From positions 1 through 60,079 of the forward strand of contig JAATFQ010000048.1 of the NCBI GenBank assembly GCA_015655115.1: a DNA stretch of 60,079 nucleotides, in the 5' to 3' direction. Numbering within the stretch: position 1 is the first letter of the stretch; each line of letters opens with the position of its first letter. Made by a program: the position numbers and the translations under genes. This document shows positions 44,060 through 52,939 of this stretch, piece by piece. The stretch comes from Sphingobacteriales bacterium (lineage in GTDB: Bacteria > Bacteroidota > Bacteroidia > Sphingobacteriales > Sphingobacteriaceae). The notes beneath the pieces were generated by a model. It did not search any database. It was not told the DNA's origin and saw only the letters and a list, made by a program, of their open reading frames with translations.

Positions 44060-45238
44060 ATGCAAACAGACTCATCATCTATTCAAATACTATTTGCAAA
44101 ATACATTGACGGAAAGGCTTCCATAGCGGAAACGGAACATCTTTTTCAGCTAATTGGCGAAAATAAACATGATGCTGAAATTATCAGTCTTTTAAACTCG
44201 GAACTCGATAATACGGCGATCGAGGAACAATATGATCCTGCATGGGAGACTACATTGAATAAGATTAAGCATCAGGTGTATAGGTTGCCGGAAACATCGG
44301 TTGAAAAAAGTACCATACGATTGTGGCCCCGCATTATTGCAATTACCGCCGCTGTCGTCCTGATTGTCTTCGGAGTTTATTTCTTCAATAATAATAAGGG
44401 AATAGATGGTAATAGTAGCCATTTACTCGCAAATGACATTGCACCTGGAAAAGTTGGCGCTACGCTGACTTTAGCTAATGGGAAAAAGATCAGACTAAGC
44501 GATGCCGTTAATGGGGAAATTGCGAAGGAATCGGGTATCTCCATCACCAAAACTGCCGATGGGCAAGTTGTATATCAAATTAAATCTAATCAGGGCGATC
44601 CGGACGAGATCAATACTTTAAGTACTGCAAAAGGCGAAACCTATATTCTAACCCTTCCCGATCAATCGAAAGTATGGCTGAATGCAGCATCCAGCCTCAC
44701 CTACAATGCCGCTTTGACGGAGCATGGAGTACGTAGAGTTAAGCTTTCGGGAGAAGCTTATTTTGAGGTTGCCAAGGATAAAGCTCATCCTTTTATTGTG
44801 GAGAGTGGAAATCAGCAAGTAGAAGTTTTGGGTACTCATTTTAATGTGAATGCCTATCAGGACGAAAAGGTGTTTAGGACAACGTTACTTGAAGGCAGTG
44901 TTAAAGTATCTGAGAATGGACAGACCAGGGTTATGGTGCCTGGGATTCAGGCTGTGAATGCTGGTGGAGATATTAAACTGAGTAAAGTAGATACTGAACT
45001 GGCCGTAGCCTGGAAAAGCAATAATTTCATTTTTGACCGTCTCGATATCAAAGAAATTATGCGGATTATAGAACGCTGGTATAATGTTGAGGTTATTTAT
45101 AAGGAAGAAATTACCGCTGGTACCTTTTGGGGATCAGTATCACGTTTTGATAACGTATCAAAAGTGTTGATTTCACTTGAAGCAACAGGAAATGTACATT
45201 TTAAAATTGAGGGAAGAAAGATTTTTGTATCCCGTTAG
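44060..45238 (+). CDS. FecR-family anti-sigma factor
   Basis: A 392-residue inner-membrane protein. A cytoplasmic sigma-binding part spans residues 1-88 and is followed by one transmembrane helix at about 91-109 (RIIAITAAVVLIVFGVYFF). The periplasmic FecR domain spans about 180-285 (LSTAKGETYILTLPDQSKVWLNAASSLTY, RRVKLSGEAYFEVAKDKAHPFIV, QVEVLGTHFNVNAY), and a DUF4974 C-terminal domain about 315-390 (FDRLDIKEIMRIIERWYNVEV). It lies 93 nt after the sigma factor gene. It holds the sigma factor until the STN domain of SusC signals across the periplasm. Confidence 0.95.
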   Translation: MQTDSSSIQILFAKYIDGKASIAETEHLFQLIGENKHDAEIISLLNSELDNTAIEEQYDPAWETTLNKIKHQVYRLPETSVEKSTIRLWPRIIAITAAVVLIVFGVYFFNNNKGIDGNSSHLLANDIAPGKVGATLTLANGKKIRLSDAVNGEIAKESGISITKTADGQVVYQIKSNQGDPDEINTLSTAKGETYILTLPDQSKVWLNAASSLTYNAALTEHGVRRVKLSGEAYFEVAKDKAHPFIVESGNQQVEVLGTHFNVNAYQDEKVFRTTLLEGSVKVSENGQTRVMVPGIQAVNAGGDIKLSKVDTELAVAWKSNNFIFDRLDIKEIMRIIERWYNVEVIYKEEITAGTFWGSVSRFDNVSKVLISLEATGNVHFKIEGRKIFVSR

Positions 45239-45588
45239 CCTGATCAGGAAATATGAATATCCATTGCATTTAATTAACGGCTTTAGCCTCCTGAGGATAA
45301 GAGTCAATTTATAAACCAATAAAACCAAAACCATATGAGGAAAAGTATACGAAAGAAGCACTAAAACAACTAAATCAGAGACGATTATAAAACCATACCC
45401 CGATTGGACTCAGGATATGGTATACCGGCCTCGATAATGAATTATCAACTGAACTGCAAATGCCCGAAGTTTCGACACAGAGGCAATCTGCAATAAACCA
45501 GACAAACAAATTTAGGCAATAATGCGCATTAAAGCAATATTGACGGTCTCTCATTTGGCCGCTAAATCCTTGTCATAATCTAAATGAA
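45239..45588. other. Spacer between fecR and susC, probable sigma-dependent promoter region
   Basis: 350 nt with no convincing gene. A 9-codon frame (45335-45364) is too short to call. The region is the expected site of the promoter recognised by the ECF sigma factor, but I cannot place it. A short inverted repeat, ACCATA with TATGGT, lies near 45390-45420. Confidence 0.4.
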
Positions 45589-48500
45589 GTGTTTAAAAAA
45601 ATACACATGAAACCGGGTGTACCGACCAGGTATATCTATAAAATCTGGCTGATAATGCGATTAACCACCGTTATTTTAATAGCTGCCATCATGCAGGTCA
45701 GTGCTTCTGGCTTTGCACAGAAAATCAGTTTAAACAAATCCAATGCTTCGCTGGAAGATATCATCAAGGACCTGAGAAAGCAAAGCGGCTATAATTTTGT
45801 TGTGCCAGGAGAACTTCTCGATAAAGCAAAATCAGTAAACATAAAAGTTAAGGATGTAGAATTCGAAAGGGTGCTGGATCAGATTTTCGAAAATCAGCAC
45901 ATTGCTTATGAAATCAATAACAATACAGTCACTTTAAAGGTAAAGCCCAAAGGCTTGATTGAGAATATTGTAGACCGGCTGCTGTCAATTGATGTTTCGG
46001 GTAAAGTTGTGGATTCGGCAACCGGCGATCCACTGGCAGGGGCTACGGTGATAGTTAAAGGAAGAAAGCTAGGCGTCAGAACCGGGAAAGATGGTTCATT
46101 CTTTCTGCAGGATGTGGAAGAGAATGCTGTATTGGTTATCACCTACACAGGGTACAAAACGAAAGAGATTAAACCTTCCAAAGACCTTGGGACAATCCGG
46201 ATGGATATTGCAGTTGGAGATCTGAAGGAGGTCGGGGTAACAGTAAATACCGGTTACCAGCGCATCCGGCCGGAACAAAGTACTGGCGCTGTTGCACAGC
46301 TCAGCACCAGAGAGTATGAATCCAGTATCAGCACTGATTTTCTGGATGGGTTGGCGAACAGGTTACCAGGGCTGATGATTAACAATAATGTATCTTTTAC
46401 CAGTACTATCCCTGGCAGCACCGGTTCTACCTCCAGGCCTTTATTCAATATCCGGGGTATATCCACTATGTCGGCTAATCAAAGCCCTTTAATTGTAATA
46501 GACGGATATCCTACAGAGCTTACACTGGATATGATTGATCCGAATGAGATTAAATCTGTAACTATCCTCAAAGATGCCGCTGCTGCTACAGTGTACGGTG
46601 TGAGGGCTTCTAACGGTGTAATTGTTATCGAAAGAAAACAGGCTTCTGCAGGCAAACCAAAGTTTGCATTCAGGGCAACTACAGGAATTAAGCCAAAAGA
46701 AGATTACAATCGTTACAGATGGGCAGACGATGCCTCTTCTATTGTTACAAATTATCAGAGAACTACTCAGGCAACAATTGTTAATGAGGGTACATGGAGC
46801 CAATTAGCCACGGCCAGTGCCGGCACCGTACAACGTTCCGCACCATATTATATATTGGCACAGTCTGCCGCTAATATGATTACACCTGCTCAGGCCGCTA
46901 ACTCTTATGCTGAATTGGCTAACTATGATAATATAGACGATTACAGCAAATTGTTTCTTCGTACGGCGGTAACTAAAACATACAATTTAAATGTATCGGG
47001 AGGAAATGAAAATGCGCTATATTATATTACAGCCAATTATACAGGTAAAGGTGATTCTCAAATAAAGAACGATAATAACAGGTTCTCTCTTTCTGCCCGT
47101 ACCACATTGAAGCTTTCCAGACGGCTTTCCCTGGAGTTGACAACAGACTATCAGGAGCAGCGTAATAACAGCGTGCCAGTGCCTGACATCACTTCGTTTG
47201 CTCCCTATGCACGTTTTCAGGATATTAACGGAAATCCTGCCTCAATTGTGGAATCGGGAATTTCCCCATCTTATAACAATTTCATGATGTCTCAGGGGAT
47301 GGACGATAATTTATATTATCCGCTGGTAGATGTAAATGAAATGAACAATAAAACGCGTACTATTAATAATCGCATAACCGCTAATTTCAGATATATCATT
47401 GGTGGCGGGCTAGACCTGTCATTCGGAGGGATTTATGAAACCTCCCGTTCTGATTTTCGGCATTATGCATCTGAACGTTCATCTGAAGCAAGGCAATATA
47501 TTAACAGTTATGTGGTAAAGAATACAGACGGAACTTACAAATATTACATACCAAAGGGTGGGTATCTTAATCAGGAGAATGACAATACCTCCAGTTATAC
47601 CGCCCGTACGCAGTTGAATTATAATAAAACAATAGCTGGCGTACATTCCTTCAATGCGATACTAGGGGCAGAAGCAAGAGATCTTATCAATAAAAGTAAT
47701 GCTGCTGCTTACTTCGGTTATAATGATGAAACCTTGCTGCAGCAACCTGTAGATTACGCTACTATCAACACCGCGGCCGTCAGAGGCACATTTCTTCTTG
47801 GAGCCCCTTTGCAAAATGCATTCAGTGACATGTTTTACCAGCAGTATGCGGAAGACAGATTTTTGTCGGCTTATTCAAACCTTGTCTATTCTTATAAGAA
47901 TACCTATTCCCTTACAGGTAGCATTCGTATAGATCAGTCCAATCTTTTTGGTACCAATCCAAAGTATAAATACAAGCCACTTTGGTCAGTCGGAACTGCA
48001 TGGAATATCCATAAAGAAAATTTTATGCGGAATGTTGACTGGGTTGATCAGCTCAAGCTGCGTGCAGCATATGGTTTCAATGGTAACGTGGCCAAGTTGT
48101 CTCTTCCCGAGGTGATTGCAAATTCTGTTTTGAATAACTATACCTCACCCGCAAGCACATCTCTCAGAAAGCTCTCTTACGCAAATAGCAGTCTGAGGTG
48201 GGAACAGACGAAAAATCTTAATGTAGGACTGGATTATACGATCTTCAGAAACATAAGCGGAAGTGTAGACTATTACAATAAAAAAAGTACTGATTTGCTG
48301 GGCAACGCATTGATTGACCCTACTATTGGTACGAGTCCGACGCTGATTAACAAAGCAACAATAAATAATAAAGGCCTGGAGTTTGGTTTGCATGCCGACT
48401 GGATAGCAACGCGAAGAGTAAACTGGAATACGGGACTTGTAGTTGCCCACAATACTAGTAAAGTATTGGAGGTTTACCAGAAAGGAGATTTCAGTCCGCA

Positions 48501-49185
48501 AACACTCAATGAATTAGGATATGTGAAAGGCTACCCAGTTGGCGCTATGTTTTCCTACCGTTATGCGGGACTTGATAATGAAGGATTTCCTTTAATTATG
48601 AATGCCGACGGAAAGACATATCGTACAAATGTTAACACCACCGGGAATGCTACCGCCGCACTCATGGCGAGTGACACTTCTGGCGTTAGCCATTATTCCG
48701 GATCATCCATTCCTACCATTAATGCGGGGCTAAGTAACAGGGTAGATATCGGTAATTTTTACGTATTCTGTATGATCAATTACTATGGAGGATTTAAAGT
48801 CAGGGTACCCAGGGCTAATCCTTCATTATCAAGACCACTGGAAGGTGCCGGTAGCTACTGGAAAGTGCCGGGTGATGAGCTGACAACAGACGTAATGGGG
48901 CTGGCCGGCTACAGCAGTTCCAATTCCAACAATGCCTATAATTTTGCAGACACGTATGTAGTGAACGGAGATTACATCACTTTAGGCGATCTGACTGTTT
49001 CTTACAGTTTAGATAAACTCAATTTTATAAAAAAGGCAGGCTTTTCACATTTCGAAGTAAAATGTCAGGCCTCCAATATCTGGACAGTGGGGCTGAACAA
49101 ATACAATTATAGTATGGACGCAGGAAGTTACCAGAAATCATACCTGACACCTACTTACACCATTGGCATTTTTACAAACTTTTAA
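45589..49185 (+). CDS. SusC/RagA TonB-dependent transporter with STN signalling domain
   Basis: This 1198-residue outer-membrane transporter is of the signalling kind. After the signal (IMRLTTVILIAAIMQVSASGFAQ) comes an STN domain (about 50-120: ISLNKSNASLEDIIKDLRKQSGYNFVV, VNIKVKDVEFERVLDQIF). Next are a carboxypeptidase-D-like domain (about 138-205: GKVVDSATGDPLAGATVIVKG) and the plug (VNTGYQRIRPEQSTGAV, LDGLANRLPGLMI, RPLFNIRGISTM, PLIVIDGYPT, IKSVTILKDAAAATVYGVRASNGVIVIERK). The barrel ends in Phe. The first codon at 45589 is GTG; ATG 45607 is an alternative start. I keep GTG because homologues I know start with a similar Lys-rich tail before KPG. The STN domain, with FecR and sigma, forms a cell-surface signalling loop. 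Confidence 0.94.
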   Translation: MFKKIHMKPGVPTRYIYKIWLIMRLTTVILIAAIMQVSASGFAQKISLNKSNASLEDIIKDLRKQSGYNFVVPGELLDKAKSVNIKVKDVEFERVLDQIFENQHIAYEINNNTVTLKVKPKGLIENIVDRLLSIDVSGKVVDSATGDPLAGATVIVKGRKLGVRTGKDGSFFLQDVEENAVLVITYTGYKTKEIKPSKDLGTIRMDIAVGDLKEVGVTVNTGYQRIRPEQSTGAVAQLSTREYESSISTDFLDGLANRLPGLMINNNVSFTSTIPGSTGSTSRPLFNIRGISTMSANQSPLIVIDGYPTELTLDMIDPNEIKSVTILKDAAAATVYGVRASNGVIVIERKQASAGKPKFAFRATTGIKPKEDYNRYRWADDASSIVTNYQRTTQATIVNEGTWSQLATASAGTVQRSAPYYILAQSAANMITPAQAANSYAELANYDNIDDYSKLFLRTAVTKTYNLNVSGGNENALYYITANYTGKGDSQIKNDNNRFSLSARTTLKLSRRLSLELTTDYQEQRNNSVPVPDITSFAPYARFQDINGNPASIVESGISPSYNNFMMSQGMDDNLYYPLVDVNEMNNKTRTINNRITANFRYIIGGGLDLSFGGIYETSRSDFRHYASERSSEARQYINSYVVKNTDGTYKYYIPKGGYLNQENDNTSSYTARTQLNYNKTIAGVHSFNAILGAEARDLINKSNAAAYFGYNDETLLQQPVDYATINTAAVRGTFLLGAPLQNAFSDMFYQQYAEDRFLSAYSNLVYSYKNTYSLTGSIRIDQSNLFGTNPKYKYKPLWSVGTAWNIHKENFMRNVDWVDQLKLRAAYGFNGNVAKLSLPEVIANSVLNNYTSPASTSLRKLSYANSSLRWEQTKNLNVGLDYTIFRNISGSVDYYNKKSTDLLGNALIDPTIGTSPTLINKATINNKGLEFGLHADWIATRRVNWNTGLVVAHNTSKVLEVYQKGDFSPQTLNELGYVKGYPVGAMFSYRYAGLDNEGFPLIMNADGKTYRTNVNTTGNATAALMASDTSGVSHYSGSSIPTINAGLSNRVDIGNFYVFCMINYYGGFKVRVPRANPSLSRPLEGAGSYWKVPGDELTTDVMGLAGYSSSNSNNAYNFADTYVVNGDYITLGDLTVSYSLDKLNFIKKAGFSHFEVKCQASNIWTVGLNKYNYSMDAGSYQKSYLTPTYTIGIFTNF

Positions 49186-49196
49186 ACCGTATACAA

Positions 49197-50567
49197 ATGA
49201 CACGTTATAAATATAAATTTATTCAGTTAATGGTTTGCTGTCTGCTGTTTACCGGATGCGATAAATACCTGGATATCACCCCAAAGGGCAAAAGACTACT
49301 TTCCACCGTCACAGATTATGACCAGTGGTTAAACGATGAGACGCTTGTTTTAGGAATTGCACCGCCTTCCAACGTTTTTAATTATTTAGGTGATAATGTA
49401 GACCTTTTGAGTATCACAACGCCTCCAAAACAACAGGTTGAATTTGTCTATACCTGGGCGCAACAATTCTCATTTGACCTCAATGCACCTCCTGCATTCT
49501 GGGGAGACCACTATGGTAAGATCAATCTTTTTAATACAGTATTGGCAGGAATAGACGACGCTACAGGCGGAACAATCACCCAGAAAAGGAGCCTTAAAGG
49601 AGAGGCTTTATTGGGGCGTGCCCTGGAATACTTTTACCTTGTAAATGAATATGGAAAACCTTACGATCAGGCAACTGCTTCTCAGGACCTGGCGGTTCCT
49701 TTTGTTACCTCAAATGATGTAAGTCAGGTGGTACCGGCACGGAGTACTATAGCTGAAATATATCAGCATATTATTGATGATATAAATACTGCTATTCCAG
49801 ATCTGCCATTAGATAACAGTGGTAACCGGTTTCGCGGATCCAGAGCCGCTGCATACAGCGTGCTGGCGAGAGTATATTTTTACGAGCGGAATTATACAGA
49901 AGCACAGAAAAATGCAGAATTGGCATTAGCAAATACCAAAGCGGTGATGGTTGATTTTAATGGTACACTTCCTTCGACCAATTTATTAGGTACTCATCCA
50001 GACGTTATTTATGGAAGAATGGTAATTGGGCAAGCTCCGGCTACTCTGGACTTTATGCGCTCTTTTGCAAGCAATGATCTTCGTGTCAGGAAGTTGTATT
50101 ACAGTACGGATAGTTACCGGTTTGTCACAAGAGGCGCTACTTTGTTTTACCCGGCGGCCATCACTCCCGTGTTTACCTATACCAATACTGGTACCTCCTT
50201 TCAGGAAATGAAGCTGATCGCAGCCGAATGCGCCGCACGCAGCAATAATTTGTCTGCCGCCCTTCAGCATCTTGATGATGTTCGTAAAAACAGGTTTGCC
50301 ACAGCCAGTTATGTGCGTTACGAATCCGGTGATCAGGAGGATGTATTACAGGAAGTTTTAAAAGAAAGAAGCCATGAATTGCCTTTTAATGGACTGCGTT
50401 GGCTTGACATGCGCCGTTTAGACAAAGAAAACAGGATGGAAACGGTAAACAGGTATGATGCACAGGGAACTATTATCGCCACCCTGCCGCCACATAGCGA
50501 CCGGTATACTTTACAAATACCTGTTCAGGTATTGAGTTTTAACCCAGGTATGCCACAGAATCCATAA
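49197..50567 (+). CDS. SusD/RagB-family lipoprotein
   Basis: This 456-residue surface lipoprotein has lipobox FTGC with Cys21, followed by DKYLDITPKGK, the usual SusD opening. Typical blocks are LKGEALLGRALEYFYLVNEYGKPYD, RGSRAAAYSVLARVYFYERNYTEAQKNAELAL, EMKLIAAECAARSNNLSAALQHLDDVRKNRF and EVLKERSHELPFNGLRWLDMRRLDKE. It starts 11 nt after susC, so the two are surely co-transcribed. It is short for the family and belongs to the type found with STN-bearing SusC. With no glycosidase nearby, the ligand may be a peptide, glycopeptide or another nutrient. Confidence 0.95.
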   Translation: MTRYKYKFIQLMVCCLLFTGCDKYLDITPKGKRLLSTVTDYDQWLNDETLVLGIAPPSNVFNYLGDNVDLLSITTPPKQQVEFVYTWAQQFSFDLNAPPAFWGDHYGKINLFNTVLAGIDDATGGTITQKRSLKGEALLGRALEYFYLVNEYGKPYDQATASQDLAVPFVTSNDVSQVVPARSTIAEIYQHIIDDINTAIPDLPLDNSGNRFRGSRAAAYSVLARVYFYERNYTEAQKNAELALANTKAVMVDFNGTLPSTNLLGTHPDVIYGRMVIGQAPATLDFMRSFASNDLRVRKLYYSTDSYRFVTRGATLFYPAAITPVFTYTNTGTSFQEMKLIAAECAARSNNLSAALQHLDDVRKNRFATASYVRYESGDQEDVLQEVLKERSHELPFNGLRWLDMRRLDKENRMETVNRYDAQGTIIATLPPHSDRYTLQIPVQVLSFNPGMPQNP

Positions 50568-50575
50568 CTAAAAAT

Positions 50576-50660
50576 CAGAAACCGTCATGAGCTTACAGCT
50601 TTCAAAAAGTAATGAATAAGCTCATGGCAGGTTCATAGCTTCATCACCCTTAAAAAACAA
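50576..50660 (+). repeat. Conserved hairpin element, copy after susD
   Basis: Arms at 50576-50595 and 50617-50636 pair over most of their length, with core GTCATGAGCTTA against TAAGCTCATGGC (one G-T wobble). The loop motif at 50600-50618 reads TTTCAAAAAGTAATGAATA. GCTTCATCACCC and TTAAAAAACAATATAT follow, directly before the ATG at 50670. The orientation matches the direction of transcription. Confidence 0.75.
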
Positions 50661-50669
50661 TATATACTA

Positions 50670-51614
50670 ATGAAAATGTATAGATTAAATATATTAATAG
50701 TTTGTTCGTTAATGGTATTATTAACGGCGTGTAGCAAGGACGACACTAGGACTCTTTTACCCGGAGGCAGCATTTCATTTCAGCAGGTGGCCGGTAAGGA
50801 TACATTGGAAATGCCGCTCTCTGTATTGCAGGATTCTCCGGTGGTACTTGATATCAAAGCAGTGTTATCCGGCACAGTTTCTTCGGGAGAGCATCGTGTA
50901 AGCTTTGCCGTAGATACTACAAAAATAACCGATTTTCGTGCCCGGTATGGCAATGCGCTATTACTGCCGGCTACTTCGTATCTCTTTTATAAACCAACAA
51001 CGCTTATTTCGGCAGGTGCGTTTGTTTCTGATCCGGCCCAGCTTAACATCGGGCAGCAAACCAAGTTAACAGAATATAGTACTTATGTATTACCGGTTGT
51101 AATTAAATCGGTGGATGGCAATGCCGAAGAAACTGCAACAAACCAGGTACTCTACTACGTATTTAAAACGGGCAAACCCTTATTTGTGAATAAGACGAGT
51201 TGGACCATTGCTGGCTTTTCTTCACAGAATGGCACGCTTGCGCCTACAAATTTACTGGACGCCAATAACCTGACAACATACTGGGTAAGTAATATTACAC
51301 AACAAATGCCGCAATGGGTAGCGATCAATTTTAATAAAGAGGTAACCTTCATGGCTCTAAATTATTATTTCCCTACGGCATTGAAATATCCTACCTCAGG
51401 AGGTTATCCGACATCCATCCAGATAGAAACCAGCATGGACGGAACAACCTGGGTAAATAAAGGAGTATTTGCCGGCAACTTAGTTAATAACATGCAAACT
51501 CTTAATACCGGGTTAACAACGGCCAGATATCTGCGCTTTACCTCACTTGCAGCTGTAAAGTATAACTCAGCATATGATGCTGTGTTTATCAGCGGCATAT
51601 CACTGATACCATAA
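50670..51614 (+). CDS. DUF1735-like / F5-8C lipoprotein of the susC-susD locus
   Basis: A 314-residue surface lipoprotein with lipobox LTAC (Cys21) and a following SKDD. The N-terminal half (about 25-165) looks like a DUF1735 or related Ig-like domain (FQQVAGKDTLEMPLSVLQ, FAVDTTKITDFRARYGN, YVLPVVIKSVDGNAEE). The C-terminal half (about 178-314) is an F5/8-type C discoidin domain (WTIAGFSSQNGTLAPTNLLDANNLTTYWVSN, PQWVAINFNKEVTFMALNYYFP, TSIQIETSMDGTTWVNKGVF, ARYLRFTSLAA). It probably binds ligand at the cell surface as an accessory of SusD. The conserved hairpin element sits just upstream. Domain naming is by eye and fairly secure for F5/8C, less so for DUF1735. Confidence 0.83.
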   Translation: MKMYRLNILIVCSLMVLLTACSKDDTRTLLPGGSISFQQVAGKDTLEMPLSVLQDSPVVLDIKAVLSGTVSSGEHRVSFAVDTTKITDFRARYGNALLLPATSYLFYKPTTLISAGAFVSDPAQLNIGQQTKLTEYSTYVLPVVIKSVDGNAEETATNQVLYYVFKTGKPLFVNKTSWTIAGFSSQNGTLAPTNLLDANNLTTYWVSNITQQMPQWVAINFNKEVTFMALNYYFPTALKYPTSGGYPTSIQIETSMDGTTWVNKGVFAGNLVNNMQTLNTGLTTARYLRFTSLAAVKYNSAYDAVFISGISLIP

Positions 51615-51652
51615 ATCTCAAATTTAAACGCTTAGTTAAAATCGAAATACAG

Positions 51653-52789
51653 ATGATGAAAAAATGCATTCTGGCAGTTGTATGCTGCCTGCCCCTAAGC
51701 CTGATGGCACAAAAAGGATTTACAATAAATGGAAAGATTGGTACATTGGATGCACCTGCGAAAGCATATCTGAGTTATAGCAATGATGGTGTCAAAATTA
51801 CCGACTCTGCCATACTACATAAAGGTAAGTTCACCTTTGTGGGGAAATTAAGTTCTCCCGTTGCGGCAGAACTCATGCTTAAACATGATGCAGTAGTGAC
51901 GACCGAACGTACTGGACACGACGAACTAAGTTTTTATCTTGAAAATTCAGACATCACGATAATGGCGAAGGATTCTATCTGGCGCGCTGCGGTGAAAGGT
52001 TCTGCTACGAATGATGATGACAACACACTCCGTGCACTACAGCGGCCATACCGCAGAATTGCTGATTCGGTAATGAATGTATATAATTCCTGGACGCCAC
52101 AGCAGCGCAAAGATACTGTTTTCACCAAATCGCTCGGTGCCATTATGCGTTCAACCCAGGTGGGGTACGATAGTCTTAACCGGGCATTCATTGCCGCGCA
52201 TCCTGACTCTTATATTTCTCTGCGTGTTTTTAAAGACCTTGAGCTCGCCTATAATTTTAATCCTGATACCGCTGCGGTTAAGTTCGCGCGTTTTCCCGCA
52301 AGCATGAAGGCATCTGCTTTGGGAAAACAAATTGCCGCGGCCATTGAAACAGGCAAGAAAACCAATACAGGCGTCTTGGCGATGGATTTTATACAAAATG
52401 ACACAACGGGGAAAGCTGTTAAGTTATCCGATTTCCGGGGACACTATGTGCTGGTTGACTTCTGGGCCTCCTGGTGTAAGCCCTGCCGTGCAGAAAATCC
52501 TAACCTGCTGAAGGCTTACAACAAATATAAGAGCAAGAATTTTACCATATTGGGGGTATCTCTTGACGAGGAAAAAGGAAGACGGGCATGGCTTGGTGCG
52601 GTGAAACAAGATGGTTTGCCGTGGACCCAGGTGTCTGAACTCAAGGGCTTCAAAAGTAAGGCGGCTGTTTTGTATGGTGTTTCTGCTATTCCCACTAATT
52701 TCCTGATAGACCCTAACGGGAAAATAATTGCCAGAAATCTTCGTGGTGAAGAGCTGGACAGAAAGTTGGCTACACTGTTTTTGATGTAA
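51653..52789 (+). CDS. TlpA-like thioredoxin with DUF4369 N-terminal domain, copy 1
   Basis: This 378-residue exported protein has a signal peptide ending near LMAQ. An N-terminal DUF4369 beta domain (about 22-130: FTINGKIGTLDAPAKAYLSYSNDGVKITDSAILHKGKFTFVG) is followed by a helical linker and a C-terminal thioredoxin fold (about 240-378). The redox motif WCKPC has Cys275 and Cys278 in FWASWCKPCRAENPNLL, and the cis-Pro segment is SAIPTNFLID. Such proteins work as periplasmic disulfide reductases and are very often encoded in ECF/FecR susC-susD loci. It is 38 nt after the lipoprotein gene and followed by a paralogue. Its substrate is unknown. Confidence 0.92.
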   Translation: MMKKCILAVVCCLPLSLMAQKGFTINGKIGTLDAPAKAYLSYSNDGVKITDSAILHKGKFTFVGKLSSPVAAELMLKHDAVVTTERTGHDELSFYLENSDITIMAKDSIWRAAVKGSATNDDDNTLRALQRPYRRIADSVMNVYNSWTPQQRKDTVFTKSLGAIMRSTQVGYDSLNRAFIAAHPDSYISLRVFKDLELAYNFNPDTAAVKFARFPASMKASALGKQIAAAIETGKKTNTGVLAMDFIQNDTTGKAVKLSDFRGHYVLVDFWASWCKPCRAENPNLLKAYNKYKSKNFTILGVSLDEEKGRRAWLGAVKQDGLPWTQVSELKGFKSKAAVLYGVSAIPTNFLIDPNGKIIARNLRGEELDRKLATLFLM

Positions 52790-52817
52790 TAGCTTTTTCA
52801 ATTAAGAATAGTATTAA

Positions 52818-52852
52818 AAGCAACCTGTAACTTCAATGTTTACAGGTTGCTT
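52818..52852 (+). terminator. Hairpin between the two TlpA-like genes
   Basis: AAGCAACCTGTAA (52818-52830) and TTACAGGTTGCTT (52840-52852) form a perfect 13-bp stem with a 9-nt loop. No long T-run follows, so it may be an attenuator or partial terminator inside the operon rather than a full stop. Confidence 0.6.
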
Positions 52853-52939
52853 ATCTCTAGCTTTTTCTATAATGCTATGTTTTATCATGGCAGATCCAAC
52901 ACAATAGATAAGACAGCCTTAAATTATAAATATATAAAA

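Noticed and set aside
45335..45364. Nine-codon frame (MRKSIRKKH) between fecR and susC
   Set aside because: Could be a leader peptide, but the length gives no statistical support and no regulatory hairpin follows it.
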